Shown here: piece after piece, positions 34,197 to 45,226 of the stretch
How positions within the stretch are numbered: position 1 is the first letter of the stretch
How the letters are laid out: every line of letters starts with the position of its first letter
DNA from: Agapanthus africanus
Lineage: Eukaryota > Streptophyta > Magnoliopsida > Asparagales > Amaryllidaceae
Length of the DNA: 64,000 nt
Assembly: GCA_030015575.1 (NCBI GenBank)
Contig: CM057339.1
Location: 695,900,761 to 695,964,760, forward strand
Reading direction: 5' to 3'
Position numbers and translations under genes: made by a program
Notes under the pieces: generated by a model
Seen by the model: the letters and a program-made list of their open reading frames with translations, nothing else
What the model was told of the DNA's origin: nothing
Database searches by the model: none

Positions 34197-37105
34197 TGTC
34201 ACGCCCTACTTCCCCGTATACAGGCAGAGGACACAACGAGGCCGCTACGTATTTACTGTGAAGTAAATACGCTAAGCGTATCTAAGAAATATAAAAGTAA
34301 AGCACAAGAGACAGGATATAATAAACAACAACTTTATTTATTCACATTCTTTCTGTACAATGCATAGAAAGTAAATACAACTGAAATAAAAAGCGATGCC
34401 TAAACAATGGCATAACAGAAAAGAAGAGTACTGAAATGGAAAATGTACATTGTACAATATACTAGAGCTCGGGGTCATCACTGAACTGGTCCAAGTCATC
34501 AGCATTGGGCTCGATTTCTGATGTGTCCAGATCACCTGACGACATTCAAAGAAAAAAGAAAGAGAATGTCGTCAGCGAACAGGTCGCTCGGTAAGTCCCA
34601 AAGATAAGGGAGAAATAGAATAGACAGAATAAGAAGGTATCTTGTAAAGTTGTATTATATTATTGTAATGTTGTGTTAACGCCATTGTTTGTAGTTCGGT
34701 ACAGAAGAATGCCAATGTATACGAGAGGAGTCTCTATATGCGAGAGACTAGAGGCAAGTATAGTACAAGGAACCGTTTATGCCACGGTACAACAGCAACT
34801 GAATTCATGTTAGGTGTATTAAGTCTTAATGTCTCGTGCCACTTCTAATACCTTCCGTACCAATCTACCCCTTAAACTCCGAGATGTCTTGTTTGTAGTA
34901 TTGTATTGTAACTTGTATAATTGATTGACTGACCGAAACCATGATATCAGTAAACGGATGTAACTGTAGAATCATGTAAATGGATGTAACTGGATAATCA
35001 TGTAAATGGAATGTATATCCATGGTTCGGTTAAGTCAAGTTGTATAATGGATTCATGGATTCATGTTGAATTGGAATATTGTAGATGTGTAAATTGTAGA
35101 TTGTAGATTGTACTTGAATCATATTCAAGTCAGATTATAATGAGACTCAAACTGAGTCAGACAATTAGAAAAGTAAATTGAAGTCCTGATTGTTTTGATG
35201 TTATCGGTAACCGCAGCACATGGGCGGCAGGATTTGTGTCTTTTTCAAAGACGATTACTGTATTGATAACACCGTTGTTAAGTTGTCTACCTTACATAGG
35301 CAAGCACCCACTTCTCCGGTTCCCTGAGGCTCAAGAGATTGGTCCCGCTTAAACCTATATTTACTAGGGTCCTTAGGGTAAATTATAGAACTTGAGAGGG
35401 TTTTACGTAAAAATACTTTTTATAATTTTCAAAATACACCCCAAGTATTTAATATCGTCTTTAGAGTTGTAATAAATGTAGATTTTATATTTGTGACAAT
35501 TCTAATGAGAATATCCTAAATTCATAATAAAAGGTATTTATTTGTAATATTGGTTTTGTATGGAATTCATGGTATTTTAGTGTAAAATTGATTCTTGTGA
35601 TATTTTTAGTAAAAGGTGGAATATTTATAATACATCAAAATAGATACCTTTATGTTACATATACATATATTTATATGAAAATAATTTTTGTATATATCTA
35701 TAATATTCTAAAAATCTCGTTTTCTTAAGATGTCATTTTTTAAATCTTTCGAGACTGAATGTTCCTTGCGAAGGTCTGATCTCGCATTACTAGGCCAGAG
35801 GATGTGCGATAATCCGCACAATCCCGAACGGGTTCCCCAAAATGGGTTGTAGCGGCGCTTTGCAAAGATTGTATAAATACTAAATCCTTTAGAAAACGGT
35901 TTTATTAAGTAAATGGCATATATTTGCAATGATGTCGTTTTCCCGTATTCTATATTCCCAAGGATATTGTGCTATGTTGCATATAAGTGTGTGAGGAGGT
36001 AGGTCATTACCTCGTGATCTACTTAAAGGTATAGCAAGTTTTGTGATGTTAAATATAGAATTGAAACTATGTGGTATTTAAATGAAAAATACGGTAAAAT
36101 GAAATAGAAATTATTTTTATGATATGAAACTTGATCAATTTGGTTGATTAGTGTTCAATAGTCAACATGAAAGATTTTAAGCATAATTGTATTAAAGAAA
36201 AGTGAAGTTTTATAAAGTAACCGAATTGGAAATCGGATTTGTTCCGATTCCGTCGGGTTTTGTAATTCCGTATTTTTTTGAAAGAAAAGAAAGATAGAAA
36301 TGGGGACTTATGGGTTTAGGACAACAAAGAGAGGAAGATTGATCGGGAGGAGTCGCCGGTGTGTCGTTTCATCGTCGGGAGCTCCTAGGATGGTCGTCGG
36401 AAGTTTGCCGGAAAATTCATCGTAGCTTCGCTTCTTGCTCGTTTTCAAAGTACACAAGATTTCTAATGATTTTTTGAGAGTTGGCTTAGAGTTTTGGGGT
36501 GAGGGGGTAGTGTGTAGGGTTGGTATTTATAGGGTTAGGCTAGGGTTAGGGTAGATGAAGGGTTTTAAATTAAAAATGTAAAAAATGTATTAAAAATAGA
36601 GTAATTGGGGATTAATGGTGTCTATGGAACCGATCTAATTAAATGGAGTGTGCAGGGGTTATAAGAAGACCAAAAGCAAGGACTTTCCTGTTGACGACTC
36701 GGCCGACCGGCCTGTCCGGCGGCGGCGCCGGCCCGAGTCGACCGGTCCGCCAGCCGAATCGGCCGAGTCAGGCCGAGTCGGGAGCTCGGGAGGTGGGGGG
36801 TCGCCTGATGTAGCCTCTGGTATATTTATTATTTCAGGTGTAGTGGAAAAATTTGGAGTTATCACGTGTTGACTGTTGGTTTTTTAAAAAAATTTTAAAA
36901 AATAATATTAAAAATAATGTGGGGCATGAGATTTGAACTCTGGTGGTTTGGTTATGCAGTGCAAGATATTACCAATGAGCTACAAGCTCCTTCCTGTAAT
37001 TATGGAGTTAATTAATTACTTAAAGTGATTACAGCAAAAGTAAATACTCCAAGTATACATTAATTTTAAAGTAAATTTTTGTACGCTAAAAATGGAGTTC
37101 TTACA
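34197..37105 (-). repeat. Chromovirus 5' LTR
   Basis: This is the partner of 26344-29211, from TGTCACGCCC on the plus strand to GTTCTTACA. It carries an extra GC-rich run of GGCCGAGTCGG-like words at about 36720-36780. It has its own TATA box (36524-36533) and tRNA-like segment (36921-36990). Confidence 0.92.
36921..36990 (-). ncRNA. tRNA-like segment inside LTR (copy 2)
   Basis: This is the second copy of the tRNA-like segment, with the same box A-like GCTCATTGGTAAT, CTGCATA and box B-like GAGTTCAAATC. It differs from copy 1 at several positions. It is present because it is part of the LTR. Confidence 0.5.
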
Positions 37106-37259
37106 CATGGTGGGTGCACGTGCGTTGCACGTGCACCGCACGTGCGTTGCGCATATGCACATTATGGAGGGGAAACTAAGGCCCTAACTTGGAGAACTAG
37201 GCTCCTTTGAGAATTGAATTCTCCCACGTGTGTTGCACGTGTTTGGCTCACGTGCGTTG
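37106..37259. repeat. ~150-bp CACGTG-rich array, part 2
   Basis: One unit of the array, trapped between the chromovirus and the copia element. It contains CACGTGCGTTGCACGTG, GCATATGCACATTATGGAGG and GAGAATTGAATTCTC. Confidence 0.8.
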
Positions 37260-39296
37260 TGTTAGTGTATATGCCTTAGAGGCTATTATTGTATCATACT
37301 AGCTTGTATATTACTTAATGGAAGCTTGGGATATTCACAGTTGTATTAAAAGTCTTGCTCAAAATGGTAGTATTCTATTTGGTTTGTTTCTACTTTAATA
37401 TGTGCATGTGTTTATTTTAGCATATCGCTTATACATATTAGTAGAGCCCTTAGGATCTTTTCTTGATTACCAGCGTTGTGATTGCAGTCACACTAGTGGG
37501 GTTGGGTAATCTACAAGCGCATCCTTATACAGGTCTCTAGTCGTAGGATTATCGAGACGGGGCATCGATATTCCGGAGTAGACTAGTGTATACGCTTCTC
37601 ATCCCAGCAGGGGAGATGGTCTGTCCCACAGCCATTAGTACGTCGTACTGGAGATAGTATGCAGGTGCTCGTTAGGTTATGAGTACACCAGACAGGACTC
37701 GTAGGGGACTGCTGGTGAGTATTATACGTATCGTCAGATAGCAGTTCCCAGGTTACATGAGTACAGCATAGTCCGTTGATTTGACACTGCCACTTCGCCT
37801 CGAGTGTGTTCCTACTGTACTTTGATTACTACCCTACCACGGCTCAAAGGAGTCGTGCAAACAGGTAGTAGTTGGGTGCAGTCCCGAAGCATTTGGAGGC
37901 AGTGGCGGCTTGACAGGATTCATTTCTCCCGGTATTGGGGGTTGATATCGCGCTGTGTCTGGAGAGCCATTACACAAAGTCCCTGGCCAGGGCAAGCGAG
38001 ATTTACAGGTAGGTGTTCCAGTAGTTTCTCAGGGTGTTCTGGGCTACACTACAACATGACTTATACCGCTATTAGGGGTCTGACGTTTACGGCCCCTAGG
38101 CCCGATATGCTATACTCTTAGACGAACAGACCGGACTGTACGAAGATTGTCACATTCAGGTTCAGTAGGAGTTCGGATGGGTTTTCCTCATCGGCCTTCT
38201 TATCGACATCTAACTGGGGACCGTTATGTACAGCTAGTACCTCTTGTGGGCTGTGGTTAAACCCACTGCCAGCGTAGTGTCGAGTTTTTATAGTCCCACA
38301 CAGAGAGTTTCCTTGCACTGGGAAAAAGGTGTAGAGGCCGTATGGTTTTACGGCAGGGCTACGATCACTTACGTGCACTTGTGCGCGTATGAAGTTCGGG
38401 CGGATAATGCTAGTGGGCTTTGGTTTAAGTCAAATCTTAGTATTTTATATAGATGGATCAGTTGTTGTCTCTTAGTATTCGTATTCTTCGAAATACGGAT
38501 GCGGGTGTGTATGCACGGATGTGAGGAGCAAAGAAGGAGATGCCTCATTAGGGTTTTGACCATTGACTTGATTAAAACCATTATCAGGTGGAGGAAAATG
38601 TTTACTAATCTTTTTAATGATAATTGTGTCATGGCTAATTGGTTTGACCATTTGACCATGTTGACCATGGTTGACTTAGATATTTTTGTTAAGCACTAGA
38701 TATTTTGCTTAGCATTAATGGTGACATGATAATGGTCAAATCAAGGTTGCCATCACAATTATCATGATAAAAGATTTGTTTTCTTTTTCCTATGGATCAT
38801 TATCTCATACATCTTCTCTCTCTTCAAGAGAGCTCCCATGTTTGCTCTCCTTCTTCTTCCTCACTAGAAATCCCTTAAGCTCTCATGTGTTGAGAAAATT
38901 AGGGTTTCAATAGACAAACAAATCCATCTTCTTACTCTACATCACCTAGGCCATCAATTTTAGCAAGCTTGTTGCCCTACTTACTTCGGTCTTGACGTGG
39001 AGCTTGGACTATAGACTCTCGGGTGGATCATCTTCGACTCAAGGAGGCCGTTGAAGAAGCCACGATCCGGATCGACCCTTGGAGCCTACGGAGACGAGGA
39101 GGACAGCGGAGAAGACCCGAAGGACTTGTAGCATGAGGTATAATCTTCTATAGTAGTAGATAAAATCTCTAGTTTGTTTGTTAGCAATGGTTTAGCAAAG
39201 ATCTAAAGCATAGTCTATGTTACCTTATAAGAAATTTTTGATTTTTACCTATTCCTCCTCCCCACTAGCTAGCGGGGTGAGTAACATAGAGTTACA
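37260..39296 (+). repeat. Copia element 5' LTR
   Basis: It starts TGTTAGTGTATATGCC and ends AGAGTTACA. It matches 45227-47265 nearly throughout and is related to the LTR at 59817-61992. Short frames within it (37804-38699) are LTR sequence and show no domain. Confidence 0.93.
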
Positions 39297-39297
39297 G

Positions 39298-39310
39298 TGG
39301 TATCAGAGCC
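39298..39310 (+). other. Primer-binding site, initiator tRNA-Met
   Basis: TGGTATCAGAGCC starts one nucleotide after the 5' LTR end and is complementary to the tRNA-Met 3' end. Confidence 0.92.
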
Positions 39311-41332
39311 AGGATAAACCATTACTAACATGTTAGCAAAGTGTCAGAAATTCGATATCCGGAAAAATCGCAAAATACGTCTAATATTGCACAGTTTCTG
39401 TCGTTTTTAAAAACTGTTCCAAATTTTTTTCAGGGACCTTAAAATTACGTGCAGGCTTTTTTATGGACACCCAAGAAAAATGAGGTCATGACTCGGTCAG
39501 ACCGCCACGGAAGCACGCCAAAACCAAGCGTTTCGCCCCGGATCCACGGCCGAGTCGACTTCGAGTCAACTCGTTTTTCCTGCAGAGTGTCGATCTTGGT
39601 GTTTTGTGATTTTTTTGATACTTTGTTTCCACCCAGAATCTTTTGTGTACTGTGTTGCACTTGGGCTAGATTCAAATCTGGTAATCGATCGAAATTCTAA
39701 ATACTTTAGCTAATCGGATCTTCTGTGATGTGATATATGTACGGGACGTCTACTAACCGCTATACGTCAATTAGTAGGGGTTGTACATATCTGTGAGCTG
39801 TGATGTTGGATTGTTTATATGAACTTGTTGGATTGTCGTGGATGAATAGTCGGGGATGTGAGATGAGCGTTTTATCTTTCATTTGATGTAAATTGTAAAT
39901 TGATGTAATATTATTTTATGGTCGCACATTTGGGTTGAGCTTGTAGCCACCATTCTATATTATTTCTTTTACTGTTTTCTGCTCCTAGGATAGACCCAAG
40001 GTGGGGTGCATAAACTACCAGATACTTTGAAGTGCCGAGTGGCCTACTCACTTTGTTGAGTGAGGTTGCTTCACTTCGGTTATTTGGCGAGTAGTTTGTC
40101 GCACCTGTAGGGGTCTAAGGTGGGGTTTGGCTATTCATCATGACCGTGGAATCCGCCTTTCATTGCAGGCTTAAACGAAACGCGAAATTTCTAGTATATC
40201 CAATGTGTTCATCTGTGATCTGGAATGCCTATCATTGCGTCTAACGAATGTATATATCTATATGTGATATCTAGTAGACGTTGCTTATATTTTACATCCG
40301 CGCTAGTCCAGCCCCCGCTCTGTCGTTAGTTAAGTAACCTACCGGGTGATGACGTGGCCCCGTGGCGAATGCGGATGGCATAAGCGTACGTTATATTTTC
40401 GTTGTTTTCTGCAATGGTAGAATTAATTGATGGGACGCATTACATTAATGCAAAGAAAACAAACCAAAGATGAATCGTTGGAACAAATTTTAAAAACCAC
40501 TCGGTTATTTTAAAACAACAACTTTTAAATGCGGAGCTTAAAACCACTCCTTTTAAAAGCTATCAGGTTCCTTTGATTATATCAAGTTCACTACGTTCAC
40601 AGTTTCACCAAAACCATTCGTAGCCCTCCGTCATTTCATATGAATATTCAATAGTATTCAAGCTATGTTTGTTGGTCTTAGTCAAGGCATAGTGATTGGT
40701 AGCTGCTGGGTATTTATATGTTGCATAGATAGATGCGTTGGTTTGGGACAGTCGTATTACTTTGTTGGCCTTAGTCAAGGGTATATACGGGTGGGTTCAA
40801 ATTGAGCTGGACAATGACGAGTAGAACTTGACATGTGACTTATGATTTGTGGGCCTTAGTCAAGGTCATAAGAGCATGGGGCAAAAATCCACATCAGGAG
40901 TTTATAAGGAAATTCAAACTTGCTAGTGTTGCATACCATTTGGAGTTTGATAATGTTGGTAGGATTCCTTCAGCATTACCACACAATGATATTTGGATCC
41001 CGATCATACTGTGAGTATCCGCTACTCCTCGGGAGATTTTTTTCACTTAACCATCAATGCTATAAACCAAGTAGGTGTCTAGAACAGTGTTAGCAGGGCT
41101 ACGCCTCTAGGGAAAAGAGGTTATTTAATTAAGGAACTTCGCGAAAGCGTCGTAAAACCTCCCTCAAAGTACCGACACTAGCCTGGCTGAACGGTTAAGC
41201 AAGTATTGTACGGTGAGATTAATCCTGACTAATTCTTCTTTTATGGTTTGAGGAAGGATTCTAGAAACAGTGGGAGCCATCCTGTTTAGATAAATTAAAA
41301 ACCAATCTAAACTTGCAAGGGCATCATGCTAA
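39311..41332 (+). other. Copia element leader, ~2 kb
   Basis: This long untranslated leader contains a GATAGACCCAAGG..GGGG..GGCTATTCATC..GACCGTGGAATCC block that recurs in the leader at 63500-63700. It also has repeats of GGCCTTAGTCAAGG around 40675-40865 and the 45-nt block at 41120-41164. It ends in a strong splice-acceptor-like tract just upstream of gag. No coding frame is supported. Confidence 0.7.
41120..41164 (+). promoter_or_regulatory. Conserved hairpin-forming leader block (copia copy)
   Basis: This 45-nt block reads GGTTATTTAATTAAGG... to AAAACCTCCC and is 41/45 identical to 18898-18942 (minus strand) in Athila. GAGGTT before and AACCTC after can pair. CGCGAAAGCG forms an inner hairpin with a GAAA loop; in Athila the inner pair C-G becomes U-G, which keeps pairing. 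The block sits about 240 nt upstream of the in-frame gag ATG at 41402. Confidence 0.7.
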
Positions 41333-42226
41333 GTGTTTTCTTCTCCCTCTCTTAATTGCAGCGACCCAGTGACCAAGACTAGGTTACATCTAGATAATAA
41401 AATGACTGAATTTGACTATAATGACTGGCAAAGGTATGTCCAGATGTCTATTACCCATGACAAGCTGGGACACCACTTCACTACTCCAACCTCTGCCGTC
41501 TCAGGACCAGTTTCCATCGTCACGGATATTGATATCCGTAAGACATCGGAAAAAGACTGTGCGAATGCCAATTGCCTCGTGTTGGCCTCAGTTGATGGTG
41601 CATACCAGAGGCAGCACGAGAAGATGGACTTAGTTTATATCTTCCTCCATAACAAGGATTCATATGGAGAGCAATCTCGTATAGCAAGATATGAGACCTC
41701 GAAAGAATTTTTTCAAGCGAGGTTGGCTGTCAGGTCATCTATAGGGGACACCGTCCTTACAGTGACTAGCTATATTGATGAGCTCACGGACCTGAAGACC
41801 ACGTTGAAGAAAGAGTCACATACTGACTTGATTCTACAGTCTCTACCATCTACTTACACCCTAAAGGAAACCAGGGCGACGCCCGCTCTTCTTAATGGGG
41901 GATCTTCCTCTTCTACATCCAAGGCAAAAGCAAATGGTGAAAAGGAGAAGACCTCCACAAAGCTGACTTGCGGTGTCAGGGAGGTAGAAGGAAAGGGAAG
42001 GGAAAAAGTTTCGGGACTAGATATAGGGAAGGAGGGACGTCCCTATTGTTACGGGAAAGGACATTGGCAAAGGGATTACAGGGCTTGGAAAGCCAGTAGC
42101 CAGAATTCGAAGCATGTTGTGGCTTCGGCATCGGGTATGTTTGTAATAGAAATCTGTATGTCAATTAACTCTACTTCCTGGGTACTAGATACCAGATCAG
42201 GATCTCATATCTGTAATTCATTATAG
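41333..42226 (+). pseudogene. gag: Copia Gag and start of protease
   Basis: The frame carries the copia gag domain (MTEFDYNDWQRYVQMS near 41402, then YGEQSRIARYETSKEFF, then LILQSLPSTY). The first in-frame ATG in the conserved part is at 41402; the conserved reading appears to extend a little upstream (KTRLHLDNK), so the true start may lie in an upstream exon or be lost. The zinc knuckle is broken (YCYGKGHWQRDY: spacing short and the last Cys replaced). The protease motif reads DTRSGS, so the active-site DTG has lost its Gly. The frame ends at a TAG at 42224-42226 just after HICNSL. Confidence 0.85.
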
Positions 42227-42529
42227 GCTTTGAGAAACCGTAGAGTTATCAGAGTAGGTGATATGACTCTCAGAGTTGCGAACGGAATGAGCGTGAATGC
42301 TGAATCCGTATGGGAATATCAACTAGGATTGACAAGTGGGCAGATATTGATTCTACGTAACTGTTTATATGTACCTAGTATGGCTTGTAATATCATATCT
42401 ATGTCCTTACTTTCTATGAAAGGATATGATTTTACATTTGTAAGCGATGTGGTCCACATCCATCTAAATCAAGTTCTGATTGGGTCAGGTACATTAAGCT
42501 CAGGTTTTCAGTGTCCAGAACAAACTTAA
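42227..42529 (+). pseudogene. pol: Copia protease C-terminal part
   Basis: In the same frame, after the stop, it continues with the protease body (VIRVGDMTLRVANG, ILRNCLYVPSMACNIISMSLL) and runs out at 42529. The downstream integrase is in another frame, so a one-base-type indel lies near 42500. There are no splice-like ends here. Confidence 0.8.
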
Positions 42530-42535
42530 AAGAAA

Positions 42536-43649
42536 GTTTCCGGAATTAAATCAGGCTTTCTTATGGCATTGTAGACTGGGTCACATCAATGAAACACGGT
42601 TGACAAAGTTACATAGAGAGAGATATTTGGATCCGTTCGAATATCAGTCTTATGCTACTTTTGAATCTTGTCTCATGGGAAAGATGACAAAGACTCCGTT
42701 CACTGGACACGGGGTAAGAGCGAGCGAGCTCTTGGGACTTGTACACAGTGATGTATGTGGTCCAATGTCTACACATGCACGAAGTGGTTTTTCCTATTTC
42801 ATTACTTTTATGGATGATTTCTCCAGGTATGGACATGTCTTCTTGATGAAGCATATATCCTAGGCCTTTGAGAAATTCCGGGAATACAAGAATGAAGTAG
42901 AAAAACAAATGGGCAAAAGTATCAAGACATAGAGATCTGATCGAGGTGGTGAATACTTGAGTGCCGAGTTTCTGGACTACTTAAAAGAGAATGGAATTCT
43001 CTTTCAGCTTAGTCCTCCATACACACCACAACACAACGGTGTATCGGAAAGGCGGAATCGAACCCTATTGGATATGGTTCGTTCCATGATGAGTAAGGTT
43101 GAGTTGCTGCGATCCTTCTGGGGTTATGCACTAGAATCAGCTGCATATCTTTTAAATCAAGTTCCTACTAAGTCAGTGCTTACCACACCATATCAGATGT
43201 GGAGTTGGAAGAAACCCTGTCTTAAACACTTTAAGACATGGGGATGTCCAGCTTTTGTTAAAAAGAAGCATGCAGACAATCTCGAGGCACGCTCAGTACA
43301 GTGTAAGTTTGTAGGATACCCAAAGAACTCTAAGGGGTATTTTTTATATTACGTAGAGGAGCAAAAGGTCTTTGTTTCTCATCATGCCCGCTTCTTGGAA
43401 ACTGGATTTTTAAAAAATCAGATAAGTGGGAGCGCAATAGAACTGGAAGAAATTGCAGAACCACAAGCTATTACTGAAAGCTTGGAAGAACCAGAGGTTT
43501 CAAAAGAACCGGACATTCTAGCGCCACTCCGCAGGAGTAGTAGGCAGTCTCATCCGCCCGAGAGATACTACGGTTTTCTCATAGACGGGGATCAAGAAGA
43601 TTGCATCATTGAAAATGATGAGCCCACTAGCTTCCAGCAAGCCATTTAG
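42536..43649 (+). pseudogene. pol: Copia integrase
   Basis: The N-terminal zinc segment has WHCRLGHIN and FESCLMGKM, where the first Cys of the CxxC pair is Phe, so zinc binding is doubtful. The catalytic core has Asp in HSDVCGP, Asp in RSDRGGEY and Glu in GVSERRNR, so the DDE triad is present. Stops lie at about 42861-42863 and 42930-42932. A typical C-terminal part (KTWGCPAFVKKKHADNLEARSV, FVGYP) follows, then an acidic linker ending at a stop at 43647-43649. Confidence 0.85.
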
Positions 43650-44711
43650 AGCGGCGACTCGGTAAAATGGATGGATGCAATGCGGACCGAAATGGAGTCC
43701 ATGTACACCAACAAAGTGTGGACTTTGGACATTGCTCCAGAAGGGGTAAAACCCGTAGGCTGCAAATGGATCTTCAGAAAGAAGATTGGTGTAGATGGAC
43801 AGGTTGAAACCTATAAGGCTAGACTTGTTGCAAAGGGTTTTCGTCAAAAACCTGGTTTGGACTATGACGAAACCTTTTCTCCAGTGGTTATGCCTAGATC
43901 CATTCGAATCCTTCTTGCCATTGCTGCCTTCCACGATTATGAGATCTGGCAGATGGACGTAAAGACGGCTTTTCTAAATGGTAATTTAGAAGAGCGCGTC
44001 TATATGGATCAGCCGGAGGGTTTCATTCAGAGTGGGAGCAGCGGTAAAGTGTGCAAGTTGCTCAAGTCCATTTATGGACTAAAGCAGGCATCACGGAGTT
44101 GGAACATCTATTTTGATGATACTGTCACAAAATTCGACTTTGGCAAAAATCCAGATGAACCATGCATTTACAGTAAGCTTGTAAGGAGAACTGTGGTATT
44201 TCTCGTCTTGTACGTGGATGCCATTCTCTTAATAGGAAATGACATTCCTATGCTACAGTCAGTCAAAGGATTCTTCTCACAGAGGTTCTCCATGAACGAC
44301 CTGGGTGATGCCTCCTACATTCTGGGGATCCAGATCTATTGTGATAGATCTAAAAGGATATTGGGACTTTCGCAGTCCAGGTACATAGACACCATACTGA
44401 AAAGATTCGGTATAGAAGATTCAAAGCGCGGTAATCTACCGGCTTGTCACGGAATCACCCTTTCCAAAGAGATGTCTCCCGAGACTGATTTGGAAAGGTC
44501 TCACATGTTATCTATACCCTACGTTTCTGCGGTAGGCTCTATAATGTATGCGATGTTGTGTACCAGACCAGATGTAGCATACGCATTGAGCGTTGTAAGC
44601 TGGTATCAGTCAAACCTAGGGGAGAAGCACTGGATAGCAGTAAAGAACAATCTCAAGTACCTGAGAAGGACTAAGGAGATGTTCTTGGTGTATGGCGGAA
44701 AAGACCTCTAG
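43650..44711 (+). pseudogene. pol: Copia reverse transcriptase
   Basis: This is a long open stretch with all the usual RT blocks: CKWIFRKK, KARLVAKGFRQ, DYDETFSPV, WQMDVKTAFLNG, VYMDQPEGF, YGLKQASRSW, then the catalytic box. That box reads YVDAILLIGND, so the second Asp of YVDD is replaced by Ala, which should abolish polymerisation. The frame continues through LGIQIY and ends at a stop at 44709-44711. It is in the same frame as integrase. Confidence 0.9.
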
Positions 44712-45212
44712 ATCGAGGCCTTTGCTGACTAGGCCTTTGTTGACTCCAGCTTCCAAAGTGACAAGGATGACTCCAAGTCCATGTCGGGTTATGTCTTTAC
44801 CATCAATGGAGGGGCGGTCTGTTGGAAGAGCTCCAAGCAGGACACCGTTGCTGACTCGACGATGGAAGCGGAGTACATAGCTGCTTGTGATACCACAAAA
44901 GAAGCTATCTGGATGAAGAAGTTCCTCACAGAACTTAAGGTGGTTACAACCATTGATAATATAATATCGCTGTATTGCGACAACAACGGCACTATAGCTT
45001 TAGCGAAGGAACTCAGGTCCCATCAGAAGTCCAGGCACATCTTGAGGCGGTACCACCTGATCAGGGAGATCGTAGATCGCTGGGAGATCGAGGTGAGGAG
45101 AGTAGATTTGGAGAATAACACTGCAGATCCACTCATGAAGGCCATCCCTCAGACACAGTTCGAGAGGCTGATCGAGATGATAGGTCTTCGATACGCCAGT
45201 ACATGGCCCTAG
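44712..45212 (+). pseudogene. pol: Copia RNase H
   Basis: After two stops (44709 and about 44730) the same frame continues with SDKDDSKSMSGYVF, then STMEAEYIAACD, then LYCDNNGTIALAKE, then HILRRYHLIREI, typical of copia RNase H. The first Asp motif region (FADxAFVDSSFQSD) is partly disrupted by the stop. The frame ends at 45212, 14 bp before the 3' LTR. Confidence 0.88.
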
Positions 45213-45226
45213 TGCAAGTGGGAGAT
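45213..45226 (+). other. Copia polypurine tract
   Basis: The purine-rich GCAAGTGGGAGAT stretch abuts the TGTTAG start of the 3' LTR at 45227. Confidence 0.8.

Larger units (their letters stand above)
26344..37105 (-). mobile_element. Chromovirus (Tekay/Del-type Ty3/gypsy) with introns
   Basis: This minus-strand element of about 10.8 kb has LTRs of 2868 and 2909 bp, gag, protease, RT, RNase H, integrase and a C-terminal chromodomain remnant. A 5-bp target site is duplicated with one mismatch (CGTGG at 26339-26343, CATGG at 37106-37110). The lineage is inferred from the large LTRs, the AAATTTCGAGGACGAAATTT motif before the polypurine tract and the integrase tail (RYVSDPGHVL, then WEREDEMRARYP). 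The coding part has stops and a frameshift, so this copy is not autonomous. Its unusual feature is three short, frame-restoring intron-like segments. Confidence 0.9.
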
